A DNA stretch of 63,234 nucleotides from Verrucomicrobiota bacterium. GTDB lineage: Bacteria; Verrucomicrobiota; Verrucomicrobiia; Opitutales; Puniceicoccaceae. The stretch covers positions 1 to 63,234 of the forward strand of contig JBCDMB010000018.1 in assembly GCA_038744685.1 (NCBI GenBank). The letters run 5' to 3'. How positions within the stretch are numbered: the first letter of the stretch is position 1; the number at the start of each line of letters is the position of its first letter. Position numbers and translations under genes: made by a program. The notes below the pieces were generated by a model that made no database searches, was not told the origin of the DNA, and worked only from the letters and a program-made list of their open reading frames with translations. Below are positions 39,705 through 49,838 of the stretch, piece by piece.

Positions 39705-40375
39705 AAAGAGAGACTAGCAGAGAGTTCCAGAGACTGGAACTGGTAGTCATCGACTCCGACGTTTCGCCCAAACAGAGTGAAGTTGGAATCTTCCACCACC
39801 GTGTAGCGGTAAGCGAAGTCGAAGCGAATGTTACTGAGTGGCTGGTATGAGATGCCAGTCAGGAACTGGTAAGTGAACAACCACTTATCATTCTCATCAG
39901 TTACGGTACCTAAAGGACCGGTTACAGTTGCCTTTTGGTTTAAGTTTGTTGCCCCTAGACCACCACCAAAGTAAAGACCCCAGTTGGTTTCCAAACTGTC
40001 TAGGATGTCGTAGTATACGTTTCCAAGAAAGGTGTAGTTGTCGGCGTCGATTTTCGAATTGTAGAGACCTGTTCCCAGGTTTGAACCCGTGATGGCTGCG
40101 GCCTGGGCTCCAGTTGCCTGGGTCGAAATCTGTGAGTCGGGCATGTAGTATTGAAATTCGAATTCGAAATACCAGCCGTTGCTGGGCACCTTGTATCCTA
40201 CATTTGCGATACCTCCGAAACCGTCTTCCGGGTCGAGGTTTCCGTTCCCAAGGAGGTTAGTGATGGAATTGTCTGCTTCCGGGAAGAAGTAGGCAAGACC
40301 TGCTCCGAAGTAGAGTTGTCCGAAAGCTGTTGAGCCTGAGGCGAGGGTAAGGGTAAGAAGGAGGGCTTTTTTCAT
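39701..40375 (-). CDS. Outer membrane beta-barrel protein
   Basis: A 224-residue protein with a signal peptide (MKKALLLTLTLASGSTAFG, cut before QLYFG) and alternating hydrophobic/polar strands ending in aromatic residues, the pattern of an eight-stranded OmpA/OMP_b-brl barrel. Examples are LYFGAGLAYFFP, WYFEFEFQYYMPD, NWGLYFGGGLGA and RFDFAYRYTVVED. The last strand ends LSASLSF with terminal Phe, the outer membrane insertion signal. Its stop codon overlaps the proposed CTG start of the exonuclease gene downstream. Role structural or porin-like, not defined by sequence. Confidence 0.9.
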   Translation of the reverse strand: MKKALLLTLTLASGSTAFGQLYFGAGLAYFFPEADNSITNLLGNGNLDPEDGFGGIANVGYKVPSNGWYFEFEFQYYMPDSQISTQATGAQAAAITGSNLGTGLYNSKIDADNYTFLGNVYYDILDSLETNWGLYFGGGLGATNLNQKATVTGPLGTVTDENDKWLFTYQFLTGISYQPLSNIRFDFAYRYTVVEDSNFTLFGRNVGVDDYQFQSLELSASLSF

Positions 40376-40533
40376 AGTAGGTAAGGGATCCGAGAGTGTG
40401 AGGCTGGGAAACGGTTGTCAAACAGCTTTAGGCCTCTTGGTTTATGATCCTTTTCAGAAAATCGTGTGGATCGGTGAGACATAATTTGGCTTTGCAGTTG
40501 CAAGCATTCGGTCGCTTTGTTTCTAGTCGGAGG

Positions 40534-41148
40534 ATGGTCGATGATCCGGGACAGTTTTCAAATGAAGAAGCGTTCCGCATTTTAATCCTCAATCGGGTTT
40601 GGCAACCGGTGAACATCGTCGGAGTCCGAAGGGCGGTGTCTCTTTTGTTTCAGGACAACGCTCAAGTGATTCATCCGAACGAAGGCAACTACGAGTTGTT
40701 ATCTGCCTCGGACTGGATCGAACGGTCTACAACTCACCCACCTGAAGAAGGGGAACTCTGCGTGAGGTCGGTTCGTCTCCGCCTTCGCCTACCGCAGATT
40801 TTGCTTTTGAAGGAGTTTGATCGTGTGCCTGTGCAAGATACGAAACTGTGTAGGCGGAACATTTTCGAACGGGACAACTACCGCTGCCAATATTGTGGTG
40901 AAGTTTTTCCTGAGTCTAAGTTGAACTTGGACCACGTGATTCCGAGGGACAGGGGAGGTCGCACGAGCTGGGAGAATTTGGTAACTTCATGCATCGAGTG
41001 TAATAGCAAAAAGGCTAATCGTCTTCCCCATCAGGCTGGATTGGTGCTTCGGCGTCAGCCGATGCGTCCCAAGCATAGACCTTTCCTTTCAGTCCTACAC
41101 AGAAGCGGTTCGCGGGATGCCTGGAAGCCTTTCCTAGGTAAAGCCTGA
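40534..41148 (+). CDS. HNH endonuclease
   Basis: A 204-residue nuclease with the HNH core CRRNIFERDNYRCQYCGE, LDHVIPRDRGGRTSWENLV and CIECNSKKANR: two CxxC zinc pairs framing the DHV and the GG...N motif. The N-terminal half (ILILNRVWQPVNIVGVRRAV) is the usual partner domain of this family, found as a stand-alone nuclease in many bacteria. The start is uncertain: ATG 40534 directly abuts GGAGG, which is too close for a good ribosome site, while ATG 40444 would add 30 residues with no obvious homology. It is divergent from the barrel gene and precedes the ATP-grasp/alpha-E fusion by 43 bases. Confidence 0.87.
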   Translation: MVDDPGQFSNEEAFRILILNRVWQPVNIVGVRRAVSLLFQDNAQVIHPNEGNYELLSASDWIERSTTHPPEEGELCVRSVRLRLRLPQILLLKEFDRVPVQDTKLCRRNIFERDNYRCQYCGEVFPESKLNLDHVIPRDRGGRTSWENLVTSCIECNSKKANRLPHQAGLVLRRQPMRPKHRPFLSVLHRSGSRDAWKPFLGKA

Positions 41149-41191
41149 TGCACTGCAACTCCTTCGGGGTGGTTGCGGTTGACGCAGCGGC

Positions 41192-43657
41192 ATGAGCGTT
41201 TCAGCAGACCAACTGAATCTCCCTGTGGTCTCTGGAGATTTTCCCCCAGAGGTTTTGGGGGAAAGGGCTGAATCACTCAAGCGAATCGCTGCCGAGATCG
41301 GGCACCACTTTTCACTGACTTCGGACCAAGGCGACCATGCAGGCTGGGACTTGGATGTTTTTCCCCAGTTGCTGCCTTCTGAGGACTGGGACCTGATTCA
41401 GAAAGGTTCCCTGCAGCGCATGGAGGCGTTTAGTCGGTTTGTCTCGGATGTGTATGGGAAACGGGAGATCGTTCGGGAGGGAATTTTACCCGCTGAGCTA
41501 CTGCTGGGTATGCCAGGCTACTACCGAGAACTCCTAGGAGAGGGCGGACCTACAAATAGTGGATTCTTACTCGGTGCTATGGATCTGGTTCAGGAAAGGG
41601 CAGGTAAATGGGTGGTCTACGAAAATCACTTTTCATTTCCCTCTGGCATTTCCCACGTGATTCAGAACAGGAGGATGTTGGCACAGGCTTTTCCTGAGAT
41701 CTTTTCGGGGTTTTCTGTCGTGCCAGTTGCGGGATTTGGAAGTGACCTGATCGAGGCGCTGAAAGGGACTCGTGCGAATGATGTCCAGCGAATCGTTCTC
41801 CTTACCCGTGGCGATACGGTTCGCCCCCATTTCGACGACTCGTTTCTTGCGAGACACATGGGTATCATTGCAGCTCGACCAGTAGATCTGCTGGTTCGCG
41901 ATGGACGAGCCTTTGTGAAAACGATCGACGGGTTAGAACGGGTGGATGTGATTTTACGCAAGGTGGAGACAAACGCTGTCGATCCGATCACTTTCGTTGA
42001 AAACTCTGATCGCGGAGTGCCCGGATTGGTGCATTGCATAAGAGAGGGAAATGTCAGAATAGAAAATGTTCTGGGGGCAGAAGTGGCCGACGATTTGTCC
42101 CTGCTCCCCTTTAGCGACGCTATTGTTCGTTTCTACTTAGGTGAAGTCCCTCTTTTGCCTACTGTAGAAACGTTTCACTGCGTCGACCAGGATCAGGCAG
42201 AATGGGTGAAATCAAGACCCGAAGAGTTTCGCTTTGACCGGGTAGCTACACCCCGAGTTATGGAAACTGCCTATGCCAGCAATCAGACTGGAACGTTTCA
42301 TGTGAACGGTAATATCGGGTACGCCGGGCCTTTTGAATGGACCGTTGCTCGGCGAAAACTCTCTTCCGTTGCATTGCCAAGGTGGACGGACTCTGGAATC
42401 GTGCAAACACCCTATTTTCTCAGGGTTTTTGGCATGTTACGGCCTCATCCGGTAATCCTGCCAGGAGGGCTTTCATGGGAAGCGGGCGTAGATCAGGCGC
42501 TTCACTTAATTGGCGGCATGAAGGATACCTGGGTTATCGATCCTCGGGTAGAGCGTTTTCCGAGTGACGATTCCAAGCTCGAAACACAGATCGCTCCGAC
42601 GAATTTATCTGCTCCCAGCAGGGTAGCTGAGGGGCTTTATTGGTTGGCGCGTTATCTTGAACGCGCACGAAATTCGGCCCATCAGGCGAGTTTATTGGAA
42701 AGTATTCGTCTGACGGAATTGGCACCAGAGGACATGGATTATTACTGGCCCCTTTGGAGAGGGGTGGCTTCGGCGGCCGATTTCTCTCCGATTGCGGACT
42801 TGGAGAGTTCACCGGAGAATTTCAAGAGGCTGTTCCGTAACTTCGTCGCAAAGAAGAGTGAACCTTCCTCTGTTACTTCCTCTCTTTTCTCTGCGCGAAG
42901 AAATGTAGATCGTATTCAAGAATGGATTACGCCTGAAATGTCTGAGTCTTTCTACCATATGCTGGATAAGTTTGAGGAGGAGATGGGGCGGCGTTCTAAG
43001 GCTGCTCATAGGAGGAATCTGGATGCGTGTCTGATTGTTTCTCAAGAGCACGCTCGTTTTGTCGGCACTCTTGAGAGGACTTTAAGCCATGACTCAGTTT
43101 ACGAGTTCTGGCTTTTAGGGGTTTCTCTGGAGCGTGCGATCTGCACCATCACCCTGCTGGAAGCAATTATTCCGAGTCGAGTAACTCGCCAGCAGCAGCA
43201 TCTGGAGGACGATACTGATCTCACGGCGCTACTACGGCTTCTGGGCTGTCTTGACGCCTACCGCCGCGAATATCGTTCCAGGGCGTACCTGGATCGGGTC
43301 ATTCGATTAATCTGGAGGAATCGCTATCTCCCGGGTTCGATTCTTTTTAATCTGGTTCAGATTCGTGAATCGATGAAAAAGCTAGAGGATGAAACGCCGA
43401 GTCATACGAATCGCTCGCTTAGGAGAAAGGTGAATCGGGTCATCAAGAGAGTGGACGATTTTCCGATTGAAGAAGTCTTTCCTGCGAGGGCGGATCTACT
43501 GGATTTTGCTTCCGCCCCGGAGGCTACCCACGTGAGAACATTAAAGAGTCTTAGGGTCGAATTCCGCTGGATGCGGAAAAGCTTGCTCTCACTTCACAGT
43601 CATATTGAGGACCTTTATTTTAGCCATCAGCTCGGAAGAATGTCCGGCAACCCCTAA
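41192..43657 (+). CDS. Fused circularly permuted ATP-grasp-like and alpha-E protein, ATP-grasp part degenerate
   Basis: An 821-residue fusion of the two halves found as separate genes at 50784-52223 and 49811-50782. Residues about 1-475 match the circularly permuted ATP-grasp type 2 (COG2308), and about 485-815, starting SRVAEGLYWLARYLERA, match alpha-E (COG2307). Compared with the split copy, several catalytic positions differ: VVYENHFSFPSGISH replaces [26 protein letters not shown] replaces [11 protein letters not shown], and no counterpart of [14 protein letters not shown] is evident. The family is predicted to ligate amino acids or peptides, in loci that often include transglutaminase and Anbu genes, absent here. 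This copy may be a non-catalytic paralogue. Confidence 0.88.
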   Translation: MSVSADQLNLPVVSGDFPPEVLGERAESLKRIAAEIGHHFSLTSDQGDHAGWDLDVFPQLLPSEDWDLIQKGSLQRMEAFSRFVSDVYGKREIVREGILPAELLLGMPGYYRELLGEGGPTNSGFLLGAMDLVQERAGKWVVYENHFSFPSGISHVIQNRRMLAQAFPEIFSGFSVVPVAGFGSDLIEALKGTRANDVQRIVLLTRGDTVRPHFDDSFLARHMGIIAARPVDLLVRDGRAFVKTIDGLERVDVILRKVETNAVDPITFVENSDRGVPGLVHCIREGNVRIENVLGAEVADDLSLLPFSDAIVRFYLGEVPLLPTVETFHCVDQDQAEWVKSRPEEFRFDRVATPRVMETAYASNQTGTFHVNGNIGYAGPFEWTVARRKLSSVALPRWTDSGIVQTPYFLRVFGMLRPHPVILPGGLSWEAGVDQALHLIGGMKDTWVIDPRVERFPSDDSKLETQIAPTNLSAPSRVAEGLYWLARYLERARNSAHQASLLESIRLTELAPEDMDYYWPLWRGVASAADFSPIADLESSPENFKRLFRNFVAKKSEPSSVTSSLFSARRNVDRIQEWITPEMSESFYHMLDKFEEEMGRRSKAAHRRNLDACLIVSQEHARFVGTLERTLSHDSVYEFWLLGVSLERAICTITLLEAIIPSRVTRQQQHLEDDTDLTALLRLLGCLDAYRREYRSRAYLDRVIRLIWRNRYLPGSILFNLVQIRESMKKLEDETPSHTNRSLRRKVNRVIKRVDDFPIEEVFPARADLLDFASAPEATHVRTLKSLRVEFRWMRKSLLSLHSHIEDLYFSHQLGRMSGNP

Positions 43658-43675
43658 AGAGCTACAGTCCCTGCT

Positions 43676-44449
43676 CTAGCAGATGCCTCGTTTGCTCTCT
43701 TTTACGAAACGGATGATTTCTGCGAGGATTGGGTCCGACGCGTCCGATCGTTGTTCGAGCTTCTCAAGTGCCTGACTGCGGTTTAAGCCCTTGCGAAAAA
43801 GCGTTTTAAACGCCTGGTGCACCAGTGCTACTTGTTCGGGCGTAAAGCCAGCTCTCTCCATTCCAATCCGATTGGTTGTCCGGGCTTCGGCAGGTATACC
43901 ATCTGCGATCAGAAACGGAGGAACGTCCTGAACTAGTTTAGCCATTCCTCCGACCATACAAAACTTTCCGAGGCGACAGAATTGATGTACCCCCGAGCCC
44001 CATGCAATGTTGACGTGGTCACCACAAACGACGTGACCAGCGAGTGCAGCGTTGCTGCTCATAACGATGTGGTCTCCTAACTGACAATCATGGGCGACAT
44101 GACTATAGGCCAGAATCGTGTTTCGATTACCGAGGGTGGTAAAGGCTCCGTCGTCGGTCGCGAGATGAACAGTGGAATACTCTCGAAAAACATTTCCGTT
44201 GCCGATTTTTAGTCCCGGGGTGCCACCCGAGAACTTTAGGTCGTGAGTTTTGCCACCTATCAGGGCATACGGAAAAACTTCGTTGTTTTCTCCCATTTCG
44301 GTAAAGCCTTCAACGGTAGCATGATGGTGAACGACGCAACCGGGCCCTAGGCGAACATCGGGACCGATGAATGCGTAAGGGCCAATTTCTACATCTTCAG
44401 CGAGCACGGCGCCGTCTTCGACGATCGCCTTAGGATGAATCTTTGCCAT
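43676..44449 (-). CDS. lpxA: UDP-N-acetylglucosamine acyltransferase
   Basis: A 257-residue left-handed beta-helix enzyme that adds the first 3-hydroxyacyl chain in lipid A synthesis. The start at ATG 44449 gives the usual MAKIHPKAIVEDGA. Hexapeptide repeats continue to about residue 190, and the catalytic histidine is His120 in HVAHDCQLG (His125 of E. coli). The helical C-terminal domain (NRIGMERAGFTPEQVALVHQ) is intact. It follows lpxC-fabZ with a four-base gap, so the two are one operon covering three reactions of the same route. The presence of both genes shows an LPS-bearing outer membrane. Confidence 0.96.
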   Translation of the reverse strand: MAKIHPKAIVEDGAVLAEDVEIGPYAFIGPDVRLGPGCVVHHHATVEGFTEMGENNEVFPYALIGGKTHDLKFSGGTPGLKIGNGNVFREYSTVHLATDDGAFTTLGNRNTILAYSHVAHDCQLGDHIVMSSNAALAGHVVCGDHVNIAWGSGVHQFCRLGKFCMVGGMAKLVQDVPPFLIADGIPAEARTTNRIGMERAGFTPEQVALVHQAFKTLFRKGLNRSQALEKLEQRSDASDPILAEIIRFVKESKRGIC

Positions 44450-44453
44450 GGGC

Positions 44454-45782
<1,329 letters not shown>

Positions 45783-45849
45783 CAAATCTGTTAAGTGCTG
45801 ATAAATGCAATCAGGGGTCAGCTTTTCAATCAAGAATCTGTTCTAATCG

Positions 45850-45875
45850 AAATTAGGGACAGGTATAAATTATTT
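45850..45875 (+). mobile_element. Possible left-end sequence of the RAYT element
   Basis: AATTAGGGACAGGTATAAATT with AT-rich flanks lies about 60 bases upstream of the RAYT start. A GGGACAGG core between AATT arms is a pattern I associate with the 5' ends of stand-alone Y1 transposase genes. A related GGGGTCAG occurs at 45814-45821. No matching right end was found, because the downstream dus gene begins at once. Identification is from memory and tentative. Confidence 0.3.
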
Positions 45876-45908
45876 GACCAAGTAAAGAAACAGGGCTTTG
45901 TTTATTAT

Positions 45909-46877
45909 GTGCGGGGTCGAAGACTTATTGGTAGGGGAGATGCGGTTTATCACTGTATGTCTCGAACAGTGAATGGTGAAAGGGTGCTGGGGCCCCGGCA
46001 CCGAGAGGTGTTTCAGAAAATGTTGAAGGCTGCTGCTGAATTCTCAGGTGTAAAGGTTCTCACTTACTGCTTCATGGAAAATCACTTCCACCTGCTGGTG
46101 AGGGTCCCTGCCAACGACAGTGTTTCGGATGCCGTTCTAGTGAGGCGTTATCGGGCGCTGCATCCGCAACCAAATCCACTTCAACCTCTGTCTGCAGATA
46201 ATCTAGAGAGAATTCTTGTTCAGGGTGGGGCCGAGGCAGAAGTAGTCCGAAGGAAACTGGTCGATAGAATGGGTAGCCTTTCGGAATTCATGAAAACGCT
46301 GAAGCAAAGATTCTCGCTTTGGTTTAACCGAACTCATCAGAGGTTTGGTCCTGTTTGGAGTGACAGATACAAGAGTTTGCTTGTTCAGGGCGACTCTCGG
46401 TCCTTGCTGACGGTTGCAGCTTATATTGATTTGAATCCAGTTCGTGCTGGCATTGTTGCGGATCCCCGAGACTACCCAAACTCGTGCTACGGAAGGGCGA
46501 TTAGAGGAGGTGTTTTTGAAAGAGAAGGGCTTAGGGCCTTGCTCCCAAAGCGAGCGGTAAGCTTGCGGAGATATCGCGACGTTCTTTTTTCAAAAGATAG
46601 ACCTACGACTGCCGGTTCTTCGTTGAAGTCTACAAATCCCTCTTCTCTAAATCTTCCGAGTGGAAAGCTCTTACTTACCCGTCAACCCGCTTTCACCAGT
46701 GGACGAGTGTTGGGGTCACTTGAATACTTGCAGAAGGTTTGCAGCCTATTCCGATCAGAAATGAAATTTGAAATTTCCGCCAGGGGTCCAACTGCGTTAG
46801 TTGGATTCGACAATTTGTTCGTCGGTGTGAGGGTGCGGAAAACAAGGCGAATAGGTCTGGGTGACCGAATGTCTTAA
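45909..46877 (+). CDS. REP-associated tyrosine transposase (RAYT), complete
   Basis: A HUH-family nuclease of the TnpA-REP type (Y1_Tnp). The frame from GTG 45909 begins VRGRRLIGRGDAVYHCMSRT, the family's first strand; an upstream GTG at 45795 would add 38 residues that do not look conserved. The HUH motif is HFH in FMENHFHLLVRVP and the likely catalytic tyrosine is in AYIDLNPVRAG. The C-terminal tail (FTSGRVLGSLEYL, then VRKTRRIGL) is homologous to both fragments at the window edges but is diverged. It starts 12 to 127 bases from lpxC-fabZ on the opposite strand, and its stop overlaps the longest dus start. No terminal repeats were identified, as expected for RAYTs, which usually do not move themselves. 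Confidence 0.88.
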   Translation: MRGRRLIGRGDAVYHCMSRTVNGERVLGPRHREVFQKMLKAAAEFSGVKVLTYCFMENHFHLLVRVPANDSVSDAVLVRRYRALHPQPNPLQPLSADNLERILVQGGAEAEVVRRKLVDRMGSLSEFMKTLKQRFSLWFNRTHQRFGPVWSDRYKSLLVQGDSRSLLTVAAYIDLNPVRAGIVADPRDYPNSCYGRAIRGGVFEREGLRALLPKRAVSLRRYRDVLFSKDRPTTAGSSLKSTNPSSLNLPSGKLLLTRQPAFTSGRVLGSLEYLQKVCSLFRSEMKFEISARGPTALVGFDNLFVGVRVRKTRRIGLGDRMS

Positions 46878-47928
46878 CAGGATTTTGAGCCCATTGCCCC
46901 CGCAGATCGAGAGTGGCACTCTGCCAACGGCTTTGGCGCCGATGCAGAATGTGACCGATCGTGCCTTTATGAAGGTGATAGCAAGGATCGGACCGCCCGA
47001 TTACTTTTTCACCGAATATTTCTCCGTGCATTCCGCGTCCTCTCTCGACCCCGAAATCATTCGCTCAATAGAGGAAAACGAGACCGGAAGGCCAGTCTTC
47101 GCTCAAGTTTTGGGAAATGACTCTAAGGCTTTAGGCGATGCAGCGAATCAACTGGAGCGCTATCCGATTGCGGGTGTCGATCTCAACCTCGGTTGTCCAG
47201 CGCCAAAAATCTATAAGAGAAATGCGGGGGGAGGATTGCTCCGAGCCCCGGATTATGTGGACCATATCATCGGAGAGATGCGCGACAGGATTGAGGGAAG
47301 CTTTTCCGTGAAGTGCAGGATCGGGTTTTCGGATACGCAGCCTTTCTCACGGTGTCTACGGTCCATCGAGAGACACAAAGTTAATTTCTTAACGGTTCAT
47401 GGGAGAACCGTGAAGCAGATGTATCGGGGAGATGTGGATTACCTTAAGATTCGGGAAGCAGTGGAAAGACTCAGTTGCCCTGTACTCGCGAACGGTAACC
47501 TGTCCTCGGCCGAGCGAGCCCGAGAAGTAGCAGAGTATACCGGCAGTTATGGTTCCATGATTGGCCGTGGTGCGGTGCGAAACCCGTGGATTTTCAGGCA
47601 GGTGAGGGAGCACTCAGCGGGAAAGGAAGTCTTCCAACCGACTTTGGGTGATGTCGCCGGCTACATAGACGATTTGAATCGAACCAAAAAGGAATACTTC
47701 CCAGCTGTGGAAGAAAAGTACCGGATAGCGCATCTTAAGAGGTATCTCATTTTTATAGCTGAAGGTGTAGATCCAGAAGGGCAGTTTCTTCATGAAGTGC
47801 GCAGGGTTGGTTCTGAGAAAGAGCTCTTCTCTGTCTGCGAGGAACATCTTTTGAACCCGTCTAAGCGTGACAACTTTTTCGCGAATGAGCCGTTTCCAGG
47901 AGTCATTGCGAGGCCGAATTGTGAATAG
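46861..47928 (+). CDS. dus: tRNA-dihydrouridine synthase
   Basis: A flavoenzyme that reduces uridines in tRNA. The TIM-barrel motifs are in order: TALAPMQNVTDRAFM, DLNLGCPAPKIYKRNAGGGL (Cys of GCP is the catalytic acid), VKCRIGF, LTVHGRTVKQMYRGD, ANGNLSS and MIGRGAVRNPW. The length (355 residues) fits the family. No ATG is available before the first strand: the longest start is GTG 46861, overlapping the RAYT stop, and TTG 46885 is the alternative with ACAGGA just upstream. The placement suggests that dus is read through from the RAYT transcript or that its promoter lies inside the RAYT gene. Its Dus subtype cannot be decided from motifs alone. Confidence 0.93.
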   Translation: MTECLNRILSPLPPQIESGTLPTALAPMQNVTDRAFMKVIARIGPPDYFFTEYFSVHSASSLDPEIIRSIEENETGRPVFAQVLGNDSKALGDAANQLERYPIAGVDLNLGCPAPKIYKRNAGGGLLRAPDYVDHIIGEMRDRIEGSFSVKCRIGFSDTQPFSRCLRSIERHKVNFLTVHGRTVKQMYRGDVDYLKIREAVERLSCPVLANGNLSSAERAREVAEYTGSYGSMIGRGAVRNPWIFRQVREHSAGKEVFQPTLGDVAGYIDDLNRTKKEYFPAVEEKYRIAHLKRYLIFIAEGVDPEGQFLHEVRRVGSEKELFSVCEEHLLNPSKRDNFFANEPFPGVIARPNCE

Positions 47929-47973
47929 GGGTATCGAGGGAAAACAGCGTTGAACCTTTTGGTGAGTCGACGC

Positions 47974-49137
47974 ATGTTTTCACGTTTAATGAACGACTCG
48001 AAAGAAGGGAAACCGGTAGCCGATCCTGTCGGCGAAGTTGGCATTGTCAGGCACCATGACTTTGTCTCTGACCGAGAGTTTCATTTTGAATCCGGAGCCA
48101 CGATTCCTTCTTTTCAGTTACGCTATGAGGTTTATGGGAAACTGAATCAGGCGCGGTCGAACGGGATTCTGATCTGTCATGCTTTGAGTGGAGACCATCA
48201 CTGCGCAGGGATTTATTCCCTGAACGATCGCAAAGTGGGTTGGTGGAACCAAATGATTGGTCCAGGCAAGCCGATTGATACCAACCGTTTTTATGTGATT
48301 TGTAGCAATTGCTTGGGCGGATGTCAGGGCTCGACGGGTCCGCTGAGCACCAATCCGGTAACCGGGAAGCCCTATCGACTGGATTTTCCGCTTCCAACGA
48401 TTCGAGACATGGTCGCTGCTCAAAACCGCTTGATTGAATATCTGGGTATTTCGCGACTCGCCTGTGTGATTGGCGGTAGCATGGGTGGAATGCAGGCGTT
48501 GCAGTGGGCGATCGATTTTCCTGATCAAGTTTCTGCGATTCTCCCTATGGCAAGCACACCCCGACAGAATGCACAAGCAATTGCTTTCAATGCGGTCGGA
48601 CGGACAGCGATTCTCCAAGATCCAAAGTGGAACGATGGGCTATACGAAGCTGGAGAGGGTCCCGATGTGGGCCTTTCCGTTGCAAGGATGATGGCACATA
48701 TCACCTACGTTTCGGACGAGGGATTGGAGGCAAAGTTTGGAAGGGCAAAAACAGCTGCGGACCTGGATTCTAAATTTGATGCCATCGAGTTCGAGGTGGA
48801 GAGTTATCTCCGGTATCAGGGGCAGTCGTTCGTAAACCGGTTCGATCCGATCACCTATCTCTATTTCACCAAAGCACTCGACCGGTTTGATTTGTATGGA
48901 GAGAGTGGAGAATTGGAGGAAACCTTCGCAGGCATTTCTGCAAAGGTTTTAGTTGTCGGTTTCACATCGGATTGGCTGTTCCCTCCCGAGCAAAACAGGA
49001 AGATCGCGATTGCGCTTCTCCGTGCGGGAAAGGACGCATCTTACGCGGAAGTGAATATGGAGTTCGGCCATGATTCATTCTTGATCGATTCGCTCGAGCT
49101 AAATGGTTTTGTCCGAAACTTTCTGTCTAACCTATGA
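47974..49137 (+). CDS. metX: Homoserine O-acetyltransferase
   Basis: A 387-residue alpha/beta hydrolase-fold enzyme that acylates homoserine in methionine synthesis. The nucleophile is Ser169 in GGSMGGMQALQW, with Asp333 in FTSDWLFPP and His366 in FGHDSFL completing the triad. The acyl-binding loop CLGGCQGSTGPLSTNP is intact. ATG 47974 is preferred because GGTGAG lies nine bases upstream; a TTG at 47950 is also possible. It overlaps metW by four bases, the usual arrangement of this pair. Some MetX-family members use succinyl-CoA; acetyl is assumed from the family majority. Confidence 0.94.
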   Translation: MFSRLMNDSKEGKPVADPVGEVGIVRHHDFVSDREFHFESGATIPSFQLRYEVYGKLNQARSNGILICHALSGDHHCAGIYSLNDRKVGWWNQMIGPGKPIDTNRFYVICSNCLGGCQGSTGPLSTNPVTGKPYRLDFPLPTIRDMVAAQNRLIEYLGISRLACVIGGSMGGMQALQWAIDFPDQVSAILPMASTPRQNAQAIAFNAVGRTAILQDPKWNDGLYEAGEGPDVGLSVARMMAHITYVSDEGLEAKFGRAKTAADLDSKFDAIEFEVESYLRYQGQSFVNRFDPITYLYFTKALDRFDLYGESGELEETFAGISAKVLVVGFTSDWLFPPEQNRKIAIALLRAGKDASYAEVNMEFGHDSFLIDSLELNGFVRNFLSNL

Positions 49138-49838
49138 GCGAGCGATATCCAAAAAGCCCGTTTCTGCAGAGAACGAACAAACGGAGGCAGATCGATTTCG
49201 AAATACTGGTTGACTGGATTGAATCAGGTAGTCGGGTTCTCGATCTAGGATGTGGTCGAGGGATTCTCCTTCGAGAATTGATCGACCGTAAAAATGTTTA
49301 CGGGATCGGTGTAGATTCGAACCCCGATAAGATTGCCTCCTGTATCAAGCGGGGCGTGAACGCATTTCAGGGGGACGTAAAGGAGACCATGGATCGATTT
49401 GAAGAAGACTCGTTTGATTATGTTGTGCTGACGAGGACTTTGGAACTAGTGGGTGAGCCCGGAGCCGTGATTCGGAAGGGCCTGACGATCGGTCGATCCG
49501 TAATAGTTGGTGCAATAAATCATGGTTTCTGGAAAAACCGTATCTCCTACTTTCTGAAAGGACGAAGTCTCAAGAATGATGTGTACCCATTCTTTTGGGA
49601 GGACTCCCCGCTTTCCAATCACTTGTCGATTGGTGAGCTGATCGACTTTGCCAACCGCGAAAAGCTTCATGTCGAGAGGGCGGTTTACCTGCGGGGTGAT
49701 TGGAAGACCCGCACGGGGTTCATGCCCAACTGGCTCGCTGGGTATGGAATTTTCGAGATCACCGGCGGGGAAAGTTCTACCTCTAAAACCAGCCCCTCAA
49801 GAGGGTCGGGTCAGTCTTCAGTAACAGCCCCGAAATAG
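49134..49838 (+). CDS. metW: Methionine biosynthesis protein MetW
   Basis: A 234-residue Rossmann-fold protein of the MetW family, related to SAM-dependent methyltransferases. The SAM loop is VLDLGCGRGILLREL, followed by YGIGVDSNPDKIASC and the MetW pattern DYVVLTRTLELVGEP. The segment WEDSPLSNHLSIGELIDFAN near the end is typical. It is co-translated with metX through an ATGA overlap, and MetX-MetW pairs act together in homoserine acylation in several phyla. The last 28 bases overlap antisense with the 3' end of the alpha-E gene. Confidence 0.93.
   Translation: MSERYPKSPFLQRTNKRRQIDFEILVDWIESGSRVLDLGCGRGILLRELIDRKNVYGIGVDSNPDKIASCIKRGVNAFQGDVKETMDRFEEDSFDYVVLTRTLELVGEPGAVIRKGLTIGRSVIVGAINHGFWKNRISYFLKGRSLKNDVYPFFWEDSPLSNHLSIGELIDFANREKLHVERAVYLRGDWKTRTGFMPNWLAGYGIFEITGGESSTSKTSPSRGSGQSSVTAPK

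Noticed and set aside
43658-43677. Hairpin AGAGC...GCTCT between the ATP-grasp fusion and lpxA stops
   Set aside because: The stem is five bases with a 10-base loop and no T tract on either side, so it is too weak to call a terminator.
47929-47973. Possible SAM or methionine riboswitch before metX
   Set aside because: The gap is only 45 bases and shows no conserved aptamer pattern.
49794-49805. CCCTC-AA-GAGGG near the metW end as a terminator
   Set aside because: The loop is only two bases, the stem lies inside coding sequence and no T run follows.
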